In this document: piece after piece, positions 35,933 to 42,874 of the stretch | Layout of the letters: each line of letters opens with the position of its first letter | Numbering within the stretch: position 1 is the stretch's first letter | Assembly (NCBI GenBank): GCA_964571855.1 | Contig: CAZNDO010000008.1 | Location: forward strand, 95,290-159,289 | DNA length: 64,000 nucleotides | Direction of reading: 5' to 3' | From: CAYYFX01 sp964571855 | Lineage (GTDB): Bacteria; ARS69 | The notes under the pieces: model-generated | What the model was told of the DNA's origin: nothing | What the model saw: the letters and a program-made list of their open reading frames with translations, nothing else | Databases searched by the model: none | Program-made: the position numbers and the translations under genes

Positions 35933-37401
35933 GCCGCCCCACCCAGGCCGTGGCGCGGCACGCGCTGATCTACGGCACGGGATCCGTGGTGGGGGGCATC
36001 ACGCGCGCGGCGCTCCTCCCGGTGATCGGACGCCGGCTCGCCGCCGAGGAGTTCGGGGTCCTCTCCCTGCTGCTGGCCGCCACCGGGTTCCTGCACCTGC
36101 TGCTGGAACTCGGGCTCGTGGCCGCGCTCGTGCGCTTCCACCACGGCACCGAGGACGCGGACGAGCGTCGCCGCCTGCGCCCGCTCGTGCTGCTGGGCGC
36201 GCCGCTCCTGGACCTGGCGATCGCCGCGCCGTTCCTGCTCGCGCGCGACGCGGCGTCGCGCCTGCTCTTCGGCACGCCGGAGCACGGCGCGCTGTTCGCG
36301 ATCGCCGTGGGGGCGGCGTTCTTCGGCGCGCAGTTCCAGATCCTGCTGGCCCACTTCCGGGCGGACGACCGTTCGCGGGACTTCGCGCGGTTGATGGCGT
36401 TGCGCGGCGCGATCTCGCTCGCGGCCACGCTCTTCCTGGTCTTCGTGCGGGACGCCGGCGTCCGCGGGTTCCTCGCGGGCAACCTGCTCGGGCCGGCGGT
36501 CGTCACGGCGCTCGTGGCGCCGCGCGTGCTGGCGCGCACGGGGCTGGACCTGGCCGGCGCGGGCCCCCGGCTGCGCTCGCTCCTCGCCTTCGGGCTGCCG
36601 CTCGTGCCATCCTCCCTGGGCCTGTGGGCGCTCACGTACCTGGACGCGTGGCTGCTGCGCATCCTCGCGGACCTCGAGGCGGTGGGCATCTACGGCTACG
36701 CGTCCGAGTTGTGCCTGCCCATCGCGGTGGTCGTGACCGCGGTGCAACTGGCGTGGCCGTCGTACGCGTTCGCGCAGGCGAGGAAGCCGGACGGAGGGGC
36801 GGAGCTGGCGGCGGTGTTCCGGAACCTGTTCCTCGTGGTGACGGCCGGCGGCGTGGCGATATCCCTGCTGCGTCGCGAGGTCCTGCATGTCCTCGGCGCG
36901 GAGGCGTACGCGGGCGCCGTTCCCGTGATCCCGCTCCTCGCGCTGGGCACCGCGCTGTACGCGGCGGCCCGCGGGTTCGAGACGGGCCTGCAGGTGGCCG
37001 GGCGCACCCGCGAGCTGCCCGGGCTGGTCGGGGTCGCCGCGGCGGTGAACGCCGGGTTGAGCCTCCTCCTCGTGCCGCGGTGGCGCGAGGTGGGCGCCGC
37101 CGCGGCCGTCGCGGCGACGAACCTGCTCCTGGCCGGGCTCGTGCTGCGCGCGTCCGGGCGGCGCTTCCCGATCCCGTTCCGTCCGGGCCGCCTGGCGCGC
37201 GCGCTGGCCGTGGGCGGCGCGGTGGTGCTGGCCGGCGACGCGCTCGCGCCGCTGCCCGCGGCGGCCGCCGCCGCGGGGCGTGTCGCGCTGCTGCCGGCGT
37301 TCGCGCTGCTGCTCGTGCCGGCCGGCGTGCTGCGCGCGGACGAGCTGCGCGCGCTGCCGCGCGTGCTCCGCGGCGTCGTGTTCCCGCGGGGGACGGCATG
37401 A
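35929..37401 (+). CDS. Wzx/MATE-like oligosaccharide flippase
   Basis: The 490-residue integral membrane protein has twelve to fourteen helices. Its N-terminus (ARHALIYGTGSVVGGITRAALLPVIGRRL) followed by EFGVLSLLLAATGFL is typical of polysaccharide-transport flippases of the MOP superfamily. Such proteins move lipid-linked oligosaccharides across the inner membrane. It is the only flippase of this type in the window and so the best candidate exporter for this locus. The TTG start overlaps the preceding stop (TTGA), one of two such TTG junctions here. No Wzy polymerase signature is obvious nearby. Confidence 0.84.
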   Translation: MSRPTQAVARHALIYGTGSVVGGITRAALLPVIGRRLAAEEFGVLSLLLAATGFLHLLLELGLVAALVRFHHGTEDADERRRLRPLVLLGAPLLDLAIAAPFLLARDAASRLLFGTPEHGALFAIAVGAAFFGAQFQILLAHFRADDRSRDFARLMALRGAISLAATLFLVFVRDAGVRGFLAGNLLGPAVVTALVAPRVLARTGLDLAGAGPRLRSLLAFGLPLVPSSLGLWALTYLDAWLLRILADLEAVGIYGYASELCLPIAVVVTAVQLAWPSYAFAQARKPDGGAELAAVFRNLFLVVTAGGVAISLLRREVLHVLGAEAYAGAVPVIPLLALGTALYAAARGFETGLQVAGRTRELPGLVGVAAAVNAGLSLLLVPRWREVGAAAAVAATNLLLAGLVLRASGRRFPIPFRPGRLARALAVGGAVVLAGDALAPLPAAAAAAGRVALLPAFALLLVPAGVLRADELRALPRVLRGVVFPRGTA

Positions 37402-38333
37402 TCTCGGTCGTCGTGCCCACGCACGGGCGCCGGGAGCTCACCGCGGTCACGCTGCGCGGGCTCGCCGCGCAGGCCGGCGCGCCCCCGTTCGAGGTGATCG
37501 TGGTGGACGACGGCGCGGACCCCGGCCTCTCCGGGTGGACGGCCGGGCTCGGGCTGCCCATCGACGTGCGCGTGCTGCATCACGAGCGTAACCGCGGCCG
37601 GGCCGCCGCGCGGAACACGGGCATCGCCGCGGCGCGCGGCGACGCGGTCGTGTTCCTGGACTCCGACATGCGCGTCGGCCCCGGGTTCCTGGCCGCGCAC
37701 GCCGCGCTGCAGGACGGTCCGGATGCGGTCGTGCTCGGGCACATCGTGACGGCGCGCGAGATCCCGCGCAGCGCGTGGGTGGCGTACTCGGACTCGCGCG
37801 GGGTGCACAAGGTGCCCCGGGGCGGCGCCATCCCCGCGCGGTACTTCATGACGGGGAACTCGTCCGTGGCGGCGCCGCTGCTCGCGCGGGCCGGGGGGTT
37901 CGACGAGGACTTCGACGAGTACGGCGGGGAGGACACGGAGATGGGCTACCGCCTGGAGCGGTTCGGCGGCCGGTTCCGCCATGCGCCGGACGCGGTCTCC
38001 GAGCACCTGGACCTGCACGGCGTGCTGCCCACCGCGCGCCGGCTCCGCCGCTACGGGGAGCGCATGCTGCCGGTGCTCGTGCGCAAGGTGCCGAAGGCCC
38101 GCGAGGAGCTGCGGCTGCACCTGGTGGAACCGGTCCGGCGGGGCGAGGACGGCTTCATGGTCGCGCTGCGCAAGCGCACGGCGCGGCTTCTCGCGCGGCG
38201 CGTGTTCTGGGAGCCGGCGGCCCGGCTGGGCGACACCCTGCCCGGGTTCGTCCGCGCGGACGCGCTGTTCGACTTCGTCCGCGCCGCGGCCTACCTGGAC
38301 GGCTGGCGGCGGGCCGCGGGGCGGACGTCGTGA
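37398..38333 (+). CDS. GT2-family glycosyltransferase
   Basis: The 311-residue protein has SVVVPTHGRRELTAVTLRGL, VVDDGADPGLSGW, ERNRGRAAARNTGIAAARGD, the metal-binding FLDSDMRV (near residue 90) and GGFDEDFDEYGGEDTEMGYRL in the acceptor region. It is a standard chain-extending GT-A enzyme without membrane helices. It lies between the flippase and the last GT-C membrane protein, overlapping both by four bases. Donor and linkage are unknown. Confidence 0.87.
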   Translation: MISVVVPTHGRRELTAVTLRGLAAQAGAPPFEVIVVDDGADPGLSGWTAGLGLPIDVRVLHHERNRGRAAARNTGIAAARGDAVVFLDSDMRVGPGFLAAHAALQDGPDAVVLGHIVTAREIPRSAWVAYSDSRGVHKVPRGGAIPARYFMTGNSSVAAPLLARAGGFDEDFDEYGGEDTEMGYRLERFGGRFRHAPDAVSEHLDLHGVLPTARRLRRYGERMLPVLVRKVPKAREELRLHLVEPVRRGEDGFMVALRKRTARLLARRVFWEPAARLGDTLPGFVRADALFDFVRAAAYLDGWRRAAGRTS

Positions 38334-39862
38334 GGCGCGGGGGCATCGGGATCGCGCTCGTCGCGATCGCCGTGTACGCGGCGAGCTGGGGACACTTCTT
38401 CGTGTCCGACGACTTCCTCAACCTGGAGCGCGGCACGTTCACCACGGTCGCCGAGGGGCTGGCGCTGTTCTCCCTCCGCGACGTGGACTTCTACCGGCCG
38501 CTCGCCCGGCTCCACTTCGGCATCCTCGCCGGCCTCGCCGGCGACCGCGTGGTCTGGTGGAACGCGGCGAACACGATGCTGCACGCGCTCGTGTCCGTCC
38601 TGGTCGCGCGCCTCGCGGCGTCGCTGCTCGGACGGGGGCGGGAGCGCGTGGCCGTGGTCGCCGGGTTGCTGTTCGCCGTGCACTGGATCCACGTGGAGCC
38701 CGTCGTGTGGGCGTCGGGCGTGGCGGGGCTCCTGTGCACCGCCGGGGTCGTGGCCGCGCTGCTCCTGTTCCGTCGCGCGCGGGAGACCGGACGCGCGCGC
38801 GACGCGGTCGGGTCCGTGGTCGCGTTCGCGTTCGCGCTCGCGGCGCAGGAGACCGCCGTGGCCTTCGTGCCGCTGCTGGTCGTGACCGGATGGCGGTGGC
38901 CGGTCCGCGCGCCCGGCACCGCCGCCGTCCGCCGTCTGCCCACGCCGGGGGAGAGCCTGCCGTACGTCCTGCTCCTGGCCGCGTACGCGCAGATCGCGTT
39001 GTCGATCGACCGCGGCGGCGACGCCTCTCCGTACCGCTTCGCCCTCGGAGGGCACCTCGTGAAGAACACGGCGTTCCTCGCGCTGGGGAGCTTCGTGCCG
39101 GTGCGCTACTGGGAGGTGCAGGATCTGTGGACCGCCGCGGCGGCCGGCGGCGGGCTCGCGGAGTTCCTGGGCGCGCTCGCGCGGCGACCGCTGCTCGCCC
39201 TGCCGCTGCTCGCCGGCGCAGTGGCGCTTCCGTTCGCCTGGCGCCGCGGCGGACCCGACGTGCGCGGCGGGCTCGCGTGGATCGCGGCGGCGTCGCTCCC
39301 GTTTCTCGCGCTGCCGGGCAGCGGGGAGCGGTTCCACTACCTGCCGTCCGTGGGTGCGTGCCTCGTGCTCGCGGCGCTCGGCGACGCGGCGTGGCGTCGC
39401 GCGCGCACGGCCGCCGCGCGGCGGCGCCTGGCGACCGGCGGGGCGCTCGCGCTCGCGGTGATCCTGGCGGCGAACCTGGACCGGCAGGCGGACTGGACGC
39501 TGGCCGGACGATGGACCCGGGAGATCGTGGACCGGTGGAGCTACCTGAAGCTCCTGGATCCCGCGGAGCCGGTGGAGTTCGTCGGCGTACCGGATCACCA
39601 TCGGAGCGCCTGGGTGTTCCGCAACGGTTTCCCGTCCATGGTCCGGCTCTACTGGGAGGGCCGGCCCTACGGGCGCGCGGAGGATCGCGGTCCCGACGCG
39701 CCGCCGGCCTACCGGCTCCGCGTGGAGGCGCTGCCGGGCGGCGCGATCGGCATGGCGCCGTTGCGCGGGGACGAGCGGGGCCGGCCGCGGCCGGACCTCG
39801 TGGAACCCACGGACGCGCCCGCCTCGCCGGACCCGGCGGCGAGTCCCGAAGGGCGCAGTTGA
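38330..39862 (+). CDS. GT-C-type membrane glycosyltransferase (TMTC/PMT-like)
   Basis: The 510-residue protein has about ten membrane helices. The first extracytoplasmic loop carries SDDFLNLERGTF, an Asp-Asp pair at the position of the GT-C catalytic acid, and is followed by DVDFYRPLARLHFGIL and WWNAANTMLHAL, which resemble TMTC and related mannosyltransferases. The C-terminal approx 100 residues are soluble. It probably uses a polyprenyl-phosphate sugar; the acceptor is unknown. It is the last gene of the 21-kb glycan locus. Its TGA stop lies inside the next -35 box. Confidence 0.76.
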   Translation: MRRGGIGIALVAIAVYAASWGHFFVSDDFLNLERGTFTTVAEGLALFSLRDVDFYRPLARLHFGILAGLAGDRVVWWNAANTMLHALVSVLVARLAASLLGRGRERVAVVAGLLFAVHWIHVEPVVWASGVAGLLCTAGVVAALLLFRRARETGRARDAVGSVVAFAFALAAQETAVAFVPLLVVTGWRWPVRAPGTAAVRRLPTPGESLPYVLLLAAYAQIALSIDRGGDASPYRFALGGHLVKNTAFLALGSFVPVRYWEVQDLWTAAAAGGGLAEFLGALARRPLLALPLLAGAVALPFAWRRGGPDVRGGLAWIAAASLPFLALPGSGERFHYLPSVGACLVLAALGDAAWRRARTAAARRRLATGGALALAVILAANLDRQADWTLAGRWTREIVDRWSYLKLLDPAEPVEFVGVPDHHRSAWVFRNGFPSMVRLYWEGRPYGRAEDRGPDAPPAYRLRVEALPGGAIGMAPLRGDERGRPRPDLVEPTDAPASPDPAASPEGRS

Positions 39863-39887
39863 CACCCCGCGGGGCGCTTTCTATAGT
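39859..39887 (+). promoter_or_regulatory. Near-consensus sigma-70 promoter of the lipoprotein gene
   Basis: TTGACA (39859-39864) and TATAGT (39882-39887) are separated by 17 bases, the best promoter match in the window. Transcription should begin near 39894, about 45 bases before the ATG. The -35 hexamer contains the stop codon of the upstream gene. Confidence 0.85.
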
Positions 39888-39938
39888 CCGATGGCTCTAC
39901 GCCCAACGTCCGCACTTCCACCGGGTTAGGGAGTTCGA

Positions 39939-40805
39939 ATGACCGCCGGCTTCCGACGCGCCGTCACCGTCGCCGCCCTCGGGGGGCTGGCCGCCGCCCT
40001 GGCGGGCTGCCCGCTCGAGTTCCGCAAGGAAGGCGGGGACAACGCGAAGCCGCGGACCTTCTTCGACGTGGCCCCGGACGACACCACGTTCTCGAACGAG
40101 GCGTTCTTCACCTGGCTCGGCACGGACCTGGACAGCGACGTGGTGGCCTACCAGTACCAGCTCGTGGAGACGGACTCGGTCTACTACTACGCCGCGGGGC
40201 AGCAGGGGCGGGTGCTCCGGTCCATCGATCCGCGGCGCGAGTTCACGGGCTCGGAGGAGGACACGTTCGTCTGGTCGGACCGCACCCTGGACAACAGCCA
40301 GGCGTTCTCGGAGCTGAACGACGGGTGGTACGAGATGCGGGCCCGTTCCATCGATGACGGCGGCCAGCTCGGTGACGCGGCCATCCTCCGCTTCTACGTG
40401 TTCTTCGACGACGTGCCGCCCAACCCCATCATCATCACGCCGCGTCCGGGCAGCCAAGCCGCAGCGTGCGGCCGCCTCCCGGAGGGCGTGACGTCGTGGA
40501 CGTTCTTCGTGGACGCCACGGACGAGAGCCGCAACGCCACCACGCCGCGCACGCAGCTGGAGTACTCGTACCAGCTGCGCGCGCGCTCCAGCATCACGTG
40601 CACCACGCACCTCACGGACAGCTTCACCGAGTGGCGCCCGTTCCCCTCCGGCGGCCTGCCGATCGAGTTGGGGAACTCGCCGCCCACGGTGTACTCGGAC
40701 CTCTTCGACCAGTTCTGCGGCTGGGAGTTCACCTTCCGGGTCCGGGATCCGGCCGGGAACGTGGCGTCCATCCCGTGCTGCATCACGAAGACCTCGGGCT
40801 GCTGA
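39939..40805 (+). CDS. Lipoprotein with FN3-like domain, function unknown
   Basis: The 288-residue protein has an n-region with two arginines, a hydrophobic stretch and the lipobox LAGC (Cys24), so it should be lipid-anchored. The mature part contains FN3-like beta-sandwich landmarks (WLGTDLDSDVVAYQYQL, and GWYEMRARSIDDGGQLGD) known from surface proteins of FCB-type bacteria. Six cysteines lie in the last 120 residues, possibly as periplasmic disulfides. ATG 39939 follows AGGGAG at 39928-39933. It has its own promoter and terminator, so it is probably monocistronic and well expressed. I cannot assign a function. Confidence 0.8.
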   Translation: MTAGFRRAVTVAALGGLAAALAGCPLEFRKEGGDNAKPRTFFDVAPDDTTFSNEAFFTWLGTDLDSDVVAYQYQLVETDSVYYYAAGQQGRVLRSIDPRREFTGSEEDTFVWSDRTLDNSQAFSELNDGWYEMRARSIDDGGQLGDAAILRFYVFFDDVPPNPIIITPRPGSQAAACGRLPEGVTSWTFFVDATDESRNATTPRTQLEYSYQLRARSSITCTTHLTDSFTEWRPFPSGGLPIELGNSPPTVYSDLFDQFCGWEFTFRVRDPAGNVASIPCCITKTSGC

Positions 40806-40808
40806 GCC

Positions 40809-40862
40809 CCGCGGTCGGGGCCCGCCCCGGGCGGGGGGGACCCGGGCCCCTCGCGTTTTTTT
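40809..40862 (+). terminator. Strong Rho-independent terminator
   Basis: A long GC stem (GGGGCCCG at 40816-40823 with CGGGCCCC at 40841-40848, extended by CGCG at 40809-40812 with CGCG at 40850-40853) is followed immediately by nine Ts (40854-40862). It insulates the mraZ promoter from the lipoprotein transcript. Confidence 0.9.
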
Positions 40863-40895
40863 GCCGATCCGGGCCTTCCTCCCCTTTTTTTCCGC

Positions 40896-40925
40896 TTGCG
40901 GTGGGATGAAGTGGGACGATAGATT
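40896..40925 (+). promoter_or_regulatory. Probable dcw (mraZ) promoter
   Basis: TTGCGG (40896-40901) and TAGATT (40920-40925) are spaced by 18 bases. It lies between the strong terminator and mraZ and overlaps the MraZ-type repeats, as expected for an autoregulated Pmra promoter. The match is moderate. Confidence 0.55.
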
Positions 40926-40937
40926 GCCGTTGTGGGC
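40902..40937 (+). promoter_or_regulatory. MraZ operator repeats
   Basis: Three GTGGG-type direct repeats are present: TGGGA at 40902-40906, TGGGA at 40912-40916 and TGGGC at 40933-40937. The first two have the 5-base spacing known for the TGGGN boxes bound by E. coli MraZ; the third lies 21 bases (two helical turns) further on. They surround the putative -10 box, so MraZ binding would block transcription. Confidence 0.7.
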
Positions 40938-41009
40938 GACAGTGACGGTCCCGTGTCGGTTCCACCCAGGAAGCGGGGGTGCTGACCCCCCGGGAAGGGC
41001 CTGCCCCCG

Positions 41010-41471
41010 GTGGCTTCGTTCCGCGGCGCCTTCACGCACATCGTGGACCCGAAAGGGCGCGTGTCCCTCGCCGCTCCCGTGCGGCGGGTGACCGGGGTGA
41101 AGCAGAAGGACGGGCCGCAGCCGTTCCTGATCCTGACCAAGGGCCTGAACGGGTGCGTGTGGGCGTTCCCGGAGGAGGAGTGGGACCGGCTCGAGGCCAA
41201 GCTCCGGGCGAAACAGTTCCAGGATCAGGACTCGCGGGACTTCGTGCTCGAGATGATGGCGCACGTGCAGGACGTGCCGGTGGACGGGGCCGGTCGCATC
41301 CTCATCCCGCAGTCGCACCTGGATCTCGCGGGGCTGGCTCCGCGCCAGGAAGTGCTCGTGCTGGGGATGTTCGACCACCTCGAACTGTGGAATCCGGAAC
41401 GGTACCAGAGGCACATCGCGAAGAGGACGAGCTCCTACGAGGACAGCTCGCGGGAGCTCCTGAGGAACTGA
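41010..41471 (+). CDS. mraZ: Transcriptional regulator MraZ
   Basis: MraZ is a ring-forming DNA-binding repressor of the dcw cluster. The 153-residue protein contains two SpoVT/AbrB-like domains, each with a DxxGR motif: DPKGRVSLAAP near residue 13 and DGAGRILIPQ near residue 91. GTG 41010 is preceded by a GGGAAGGG box at 40992-40999. It opens the complete dcw cluster. Upstream TGGG repeats suggest autoregulation. Confidence 0.95.
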   Translation: MASFRGAFTHIVDPKGRVSLAAPVRRVTGVKQKDGPQPFLILTKGLNGCVWAFPEEEWDRLEAKLRAKQFQDQDSRDFVLEMMAHVQDVPVDGAGRILIPQSHLDLAGLAPRQEVLVLGMFDHLELWNPERYQRHIAKRTSSYEDSSRELLRN

Positions 41472-41552
41472 GAGCGGGAGAGGGACCGGTCGCGTCCGGG
41501 TGGGGAGGTTGGGTTGATCGGGACGGCCGTGGACCGCGCGACGTGTTCGGTC

Positions 41553-41558
41553 AGGAGG
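41553..41558 (+). promoter_or_regulatory. Ribosome binding site deciding the rsmH start
   Basis: AGGAGG sits six bases before GTG 41565. It marks that codon as the start, rather than TTG 41514, and removes 17 residues that have no counterpart in RsmH proteins. Confidence 0.8.
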
Positions 41559-41564
41559 GCCACC

Positions 41565-42515
41565 GTGCGGCTCCCCCATGAGCCCGTCCTTCGGGACGAA
41601 GCTCTGGACTACTGGGTGACGCCCTTGGCTCGTCGCATCGTCGACGGAACGGTCGGGCGCGCCGGTCACTCTCTCGCTCTCCTCGGGATGCGCGACGACG
41701 TGCGCCTCCTCGCCGTCGATCGCGATCCCGAGGCGGTGGACTTCGTCCGGCGGCGCTTCGCCGGCTTCGGGGACCGCGCCCGCGTGGCGCACGCGTCCTA
41801 CGCGGACCTGCCCGCGCTGCTCGCGGACTGGGGCGGTCCGGTGGACGGCATCCTGCTCGATCTCGGCGTGAGTTCCCCGCAGCTGGACGACCCCGCGCGC
41901 GGCTTCTCCTACCGGGCCGACGCGCCCCTGGACCTCCGCTTCGATCCCGGTCGCGGCGAGCCCGCGTCCGCCTGGCTCGCCCGCGCCGAGGCGGGGGAGC
42001 TGGAGCGGGTCCTGCGGGACCTGGGCGAGGAGCCGAGGCCGCGCGCGGTGACGCGCGCGCTGCTCGCCGCCCGCGACGAGGCGCCCCTGGACACCACCGG
42101 CCGGCTGCGCTCGGTGGTCGAGCGCGTGGGCGGGCGGCCCGGCGAACACACGGCGAAGTCGCTGGCGCGCGTGTTCCAGGCGCTGCGGCTCGTCGTCAAC
42201 GGCGAGCTGGACGAGCTGGATCGATTCCTCGCCGGGCTGCGCGACTGCCTCGCGCCCGGGGGTCGCGTCGTGATCCTCTCCTACCACAGCCTGGAGGACC
42301 GCCGCGTGAAGCAGGCGTTCCGCGACGCGTCCCGGGACTGCGTCTGCCCGCCGGAGCTTCCGGCGTGCGCGTGCGGCGGCGGGCGCGCCTGGTTGAGAGT
42401 GCTGACCTCGCGGCCGCGCGGCGCTTCGGCCGCGGAGATCGCGCGCAACCCGCGCGCCCGCAGCGTGCGCCTGCGCGCGGCGGAGCGCGTGGGGTCGGGA
42501 GGCGGGATGTCGTGA
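41565..42515 (+). CDS. rsmH: 16S rRNA (cytosine-1402-N4)-methyltransferase RsmH
   Basis: RsmH methylates C1402 in the ribosomal P site using SAM. The 316-residue protein begins VRLPHEPVLRDEAL, the normal RsmH start region. It shows VDGTVGRAGHS (the usual GGHS is AGHS here), LLAVDRDPEAV, LDLGVSSPQLDDPARGFSY and SYHSLEDRRVKQAF, with the C-terminal RNPRARSVRLRAAE. GTG 41565 is chosen from the AGGAGG box six bases upstream. Its stop overlaps ftsL by four bases. Confidence 0.94.
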   Translation: MRLPHEPVLRDEALDYWVTPLARRIVDGTVGRAGHSLALLGMRDDVRLLAVDRDPEAVDFVRRRFAGFGDRARVAHASYADLPALLADWGGPVDGILLDLGVSSPQLDDPARGFSYRADAPLDLRFDPGRGEPASAWLARAEAGELERVLRDLGEEPRPRAVTRALLAARDEAPLDTTGRLRSVVERVGGRPGEHTAKSLARVFQALRLVVNGELDELDRFLAGLRDCLAPGGRVVILSYHSLEDRRVKQAFRDASRDCVCPPELPACACGGGRAWLRVLTSRPRGASAAEIARNPRARSVRLRAAERVGSGGGMS

Positions 42516-42874
42516 GCGTCCAGGAGGCGAACGGCGCGGAGAGGGCGGGGCGTGCCGCGAAGACGGCGCTCCGGCGGAGGAGGGATCGGCGACGGGTGGT
42601 GGGATGGTCCGCCGCGGCGCTCGTCGGCATCCCGCTCCTCTTCGCGGCCGTGTGGTGCCGGCTGGCGGTGTCGCAGTCGCTCGTGCAGCGGGACGACCTG
42701 ATCGCCCGCGCGGAGAGCCTGGAGCAGATCCACGTGCGCCTCACCGGGGAGAAGTCCCGGCTGGCCACGTGGGCCGCCCTGCAGCCGCGCGCCCGCGAGC
42801 TGGGGCTCCGTGCGCCGCGGCCCGCGGAGGTGGAGTGGATCTCGCGGAGCGGGCAGCGGAGGGCGCTGAAGTGA
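42512..42874 (+). CDS. ftsL: Cell division protein FtsL (small bitopic protein)
   Basis: The 120-residue protein has a short basic cytoplasmic part, one membrane helix (about 30-50, GWSAAALVGIPLLFAAVW) and a periplasmic helical segment (DDLIARAESLEQIHVRL) able to form a coiled coil. It ends in a LGLRAPRPAEVEWI segment, as in FtsL proteins. FtsL sequences diverge widely, so identity rests on topology, size and position between rsmH and ftsI. FtsL pairs with FtsB and FtsQ to activate FtsWI. Both ends overlap the neighbours by four bases. Confidence 0.85.
   Translation: MSVQEANGAERAGRAAKTALRRRRDRRRVVGWSAAALVGIPLLFAAVWCRLAVSQSLVQRDDLIARAESLEQIHVRLTGEKSRLATWAALQPRARELGLRAPRPAEVEWISRSGQRRALK

Noticed and set aside
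41514..41564. N-terminal extension of RsmH from TTG 41514
   Set aside because: The 17 extra residues have no counterpart in the family, while GTG 41565 has an AGGAGG box six bases upstream and matches the usual start.
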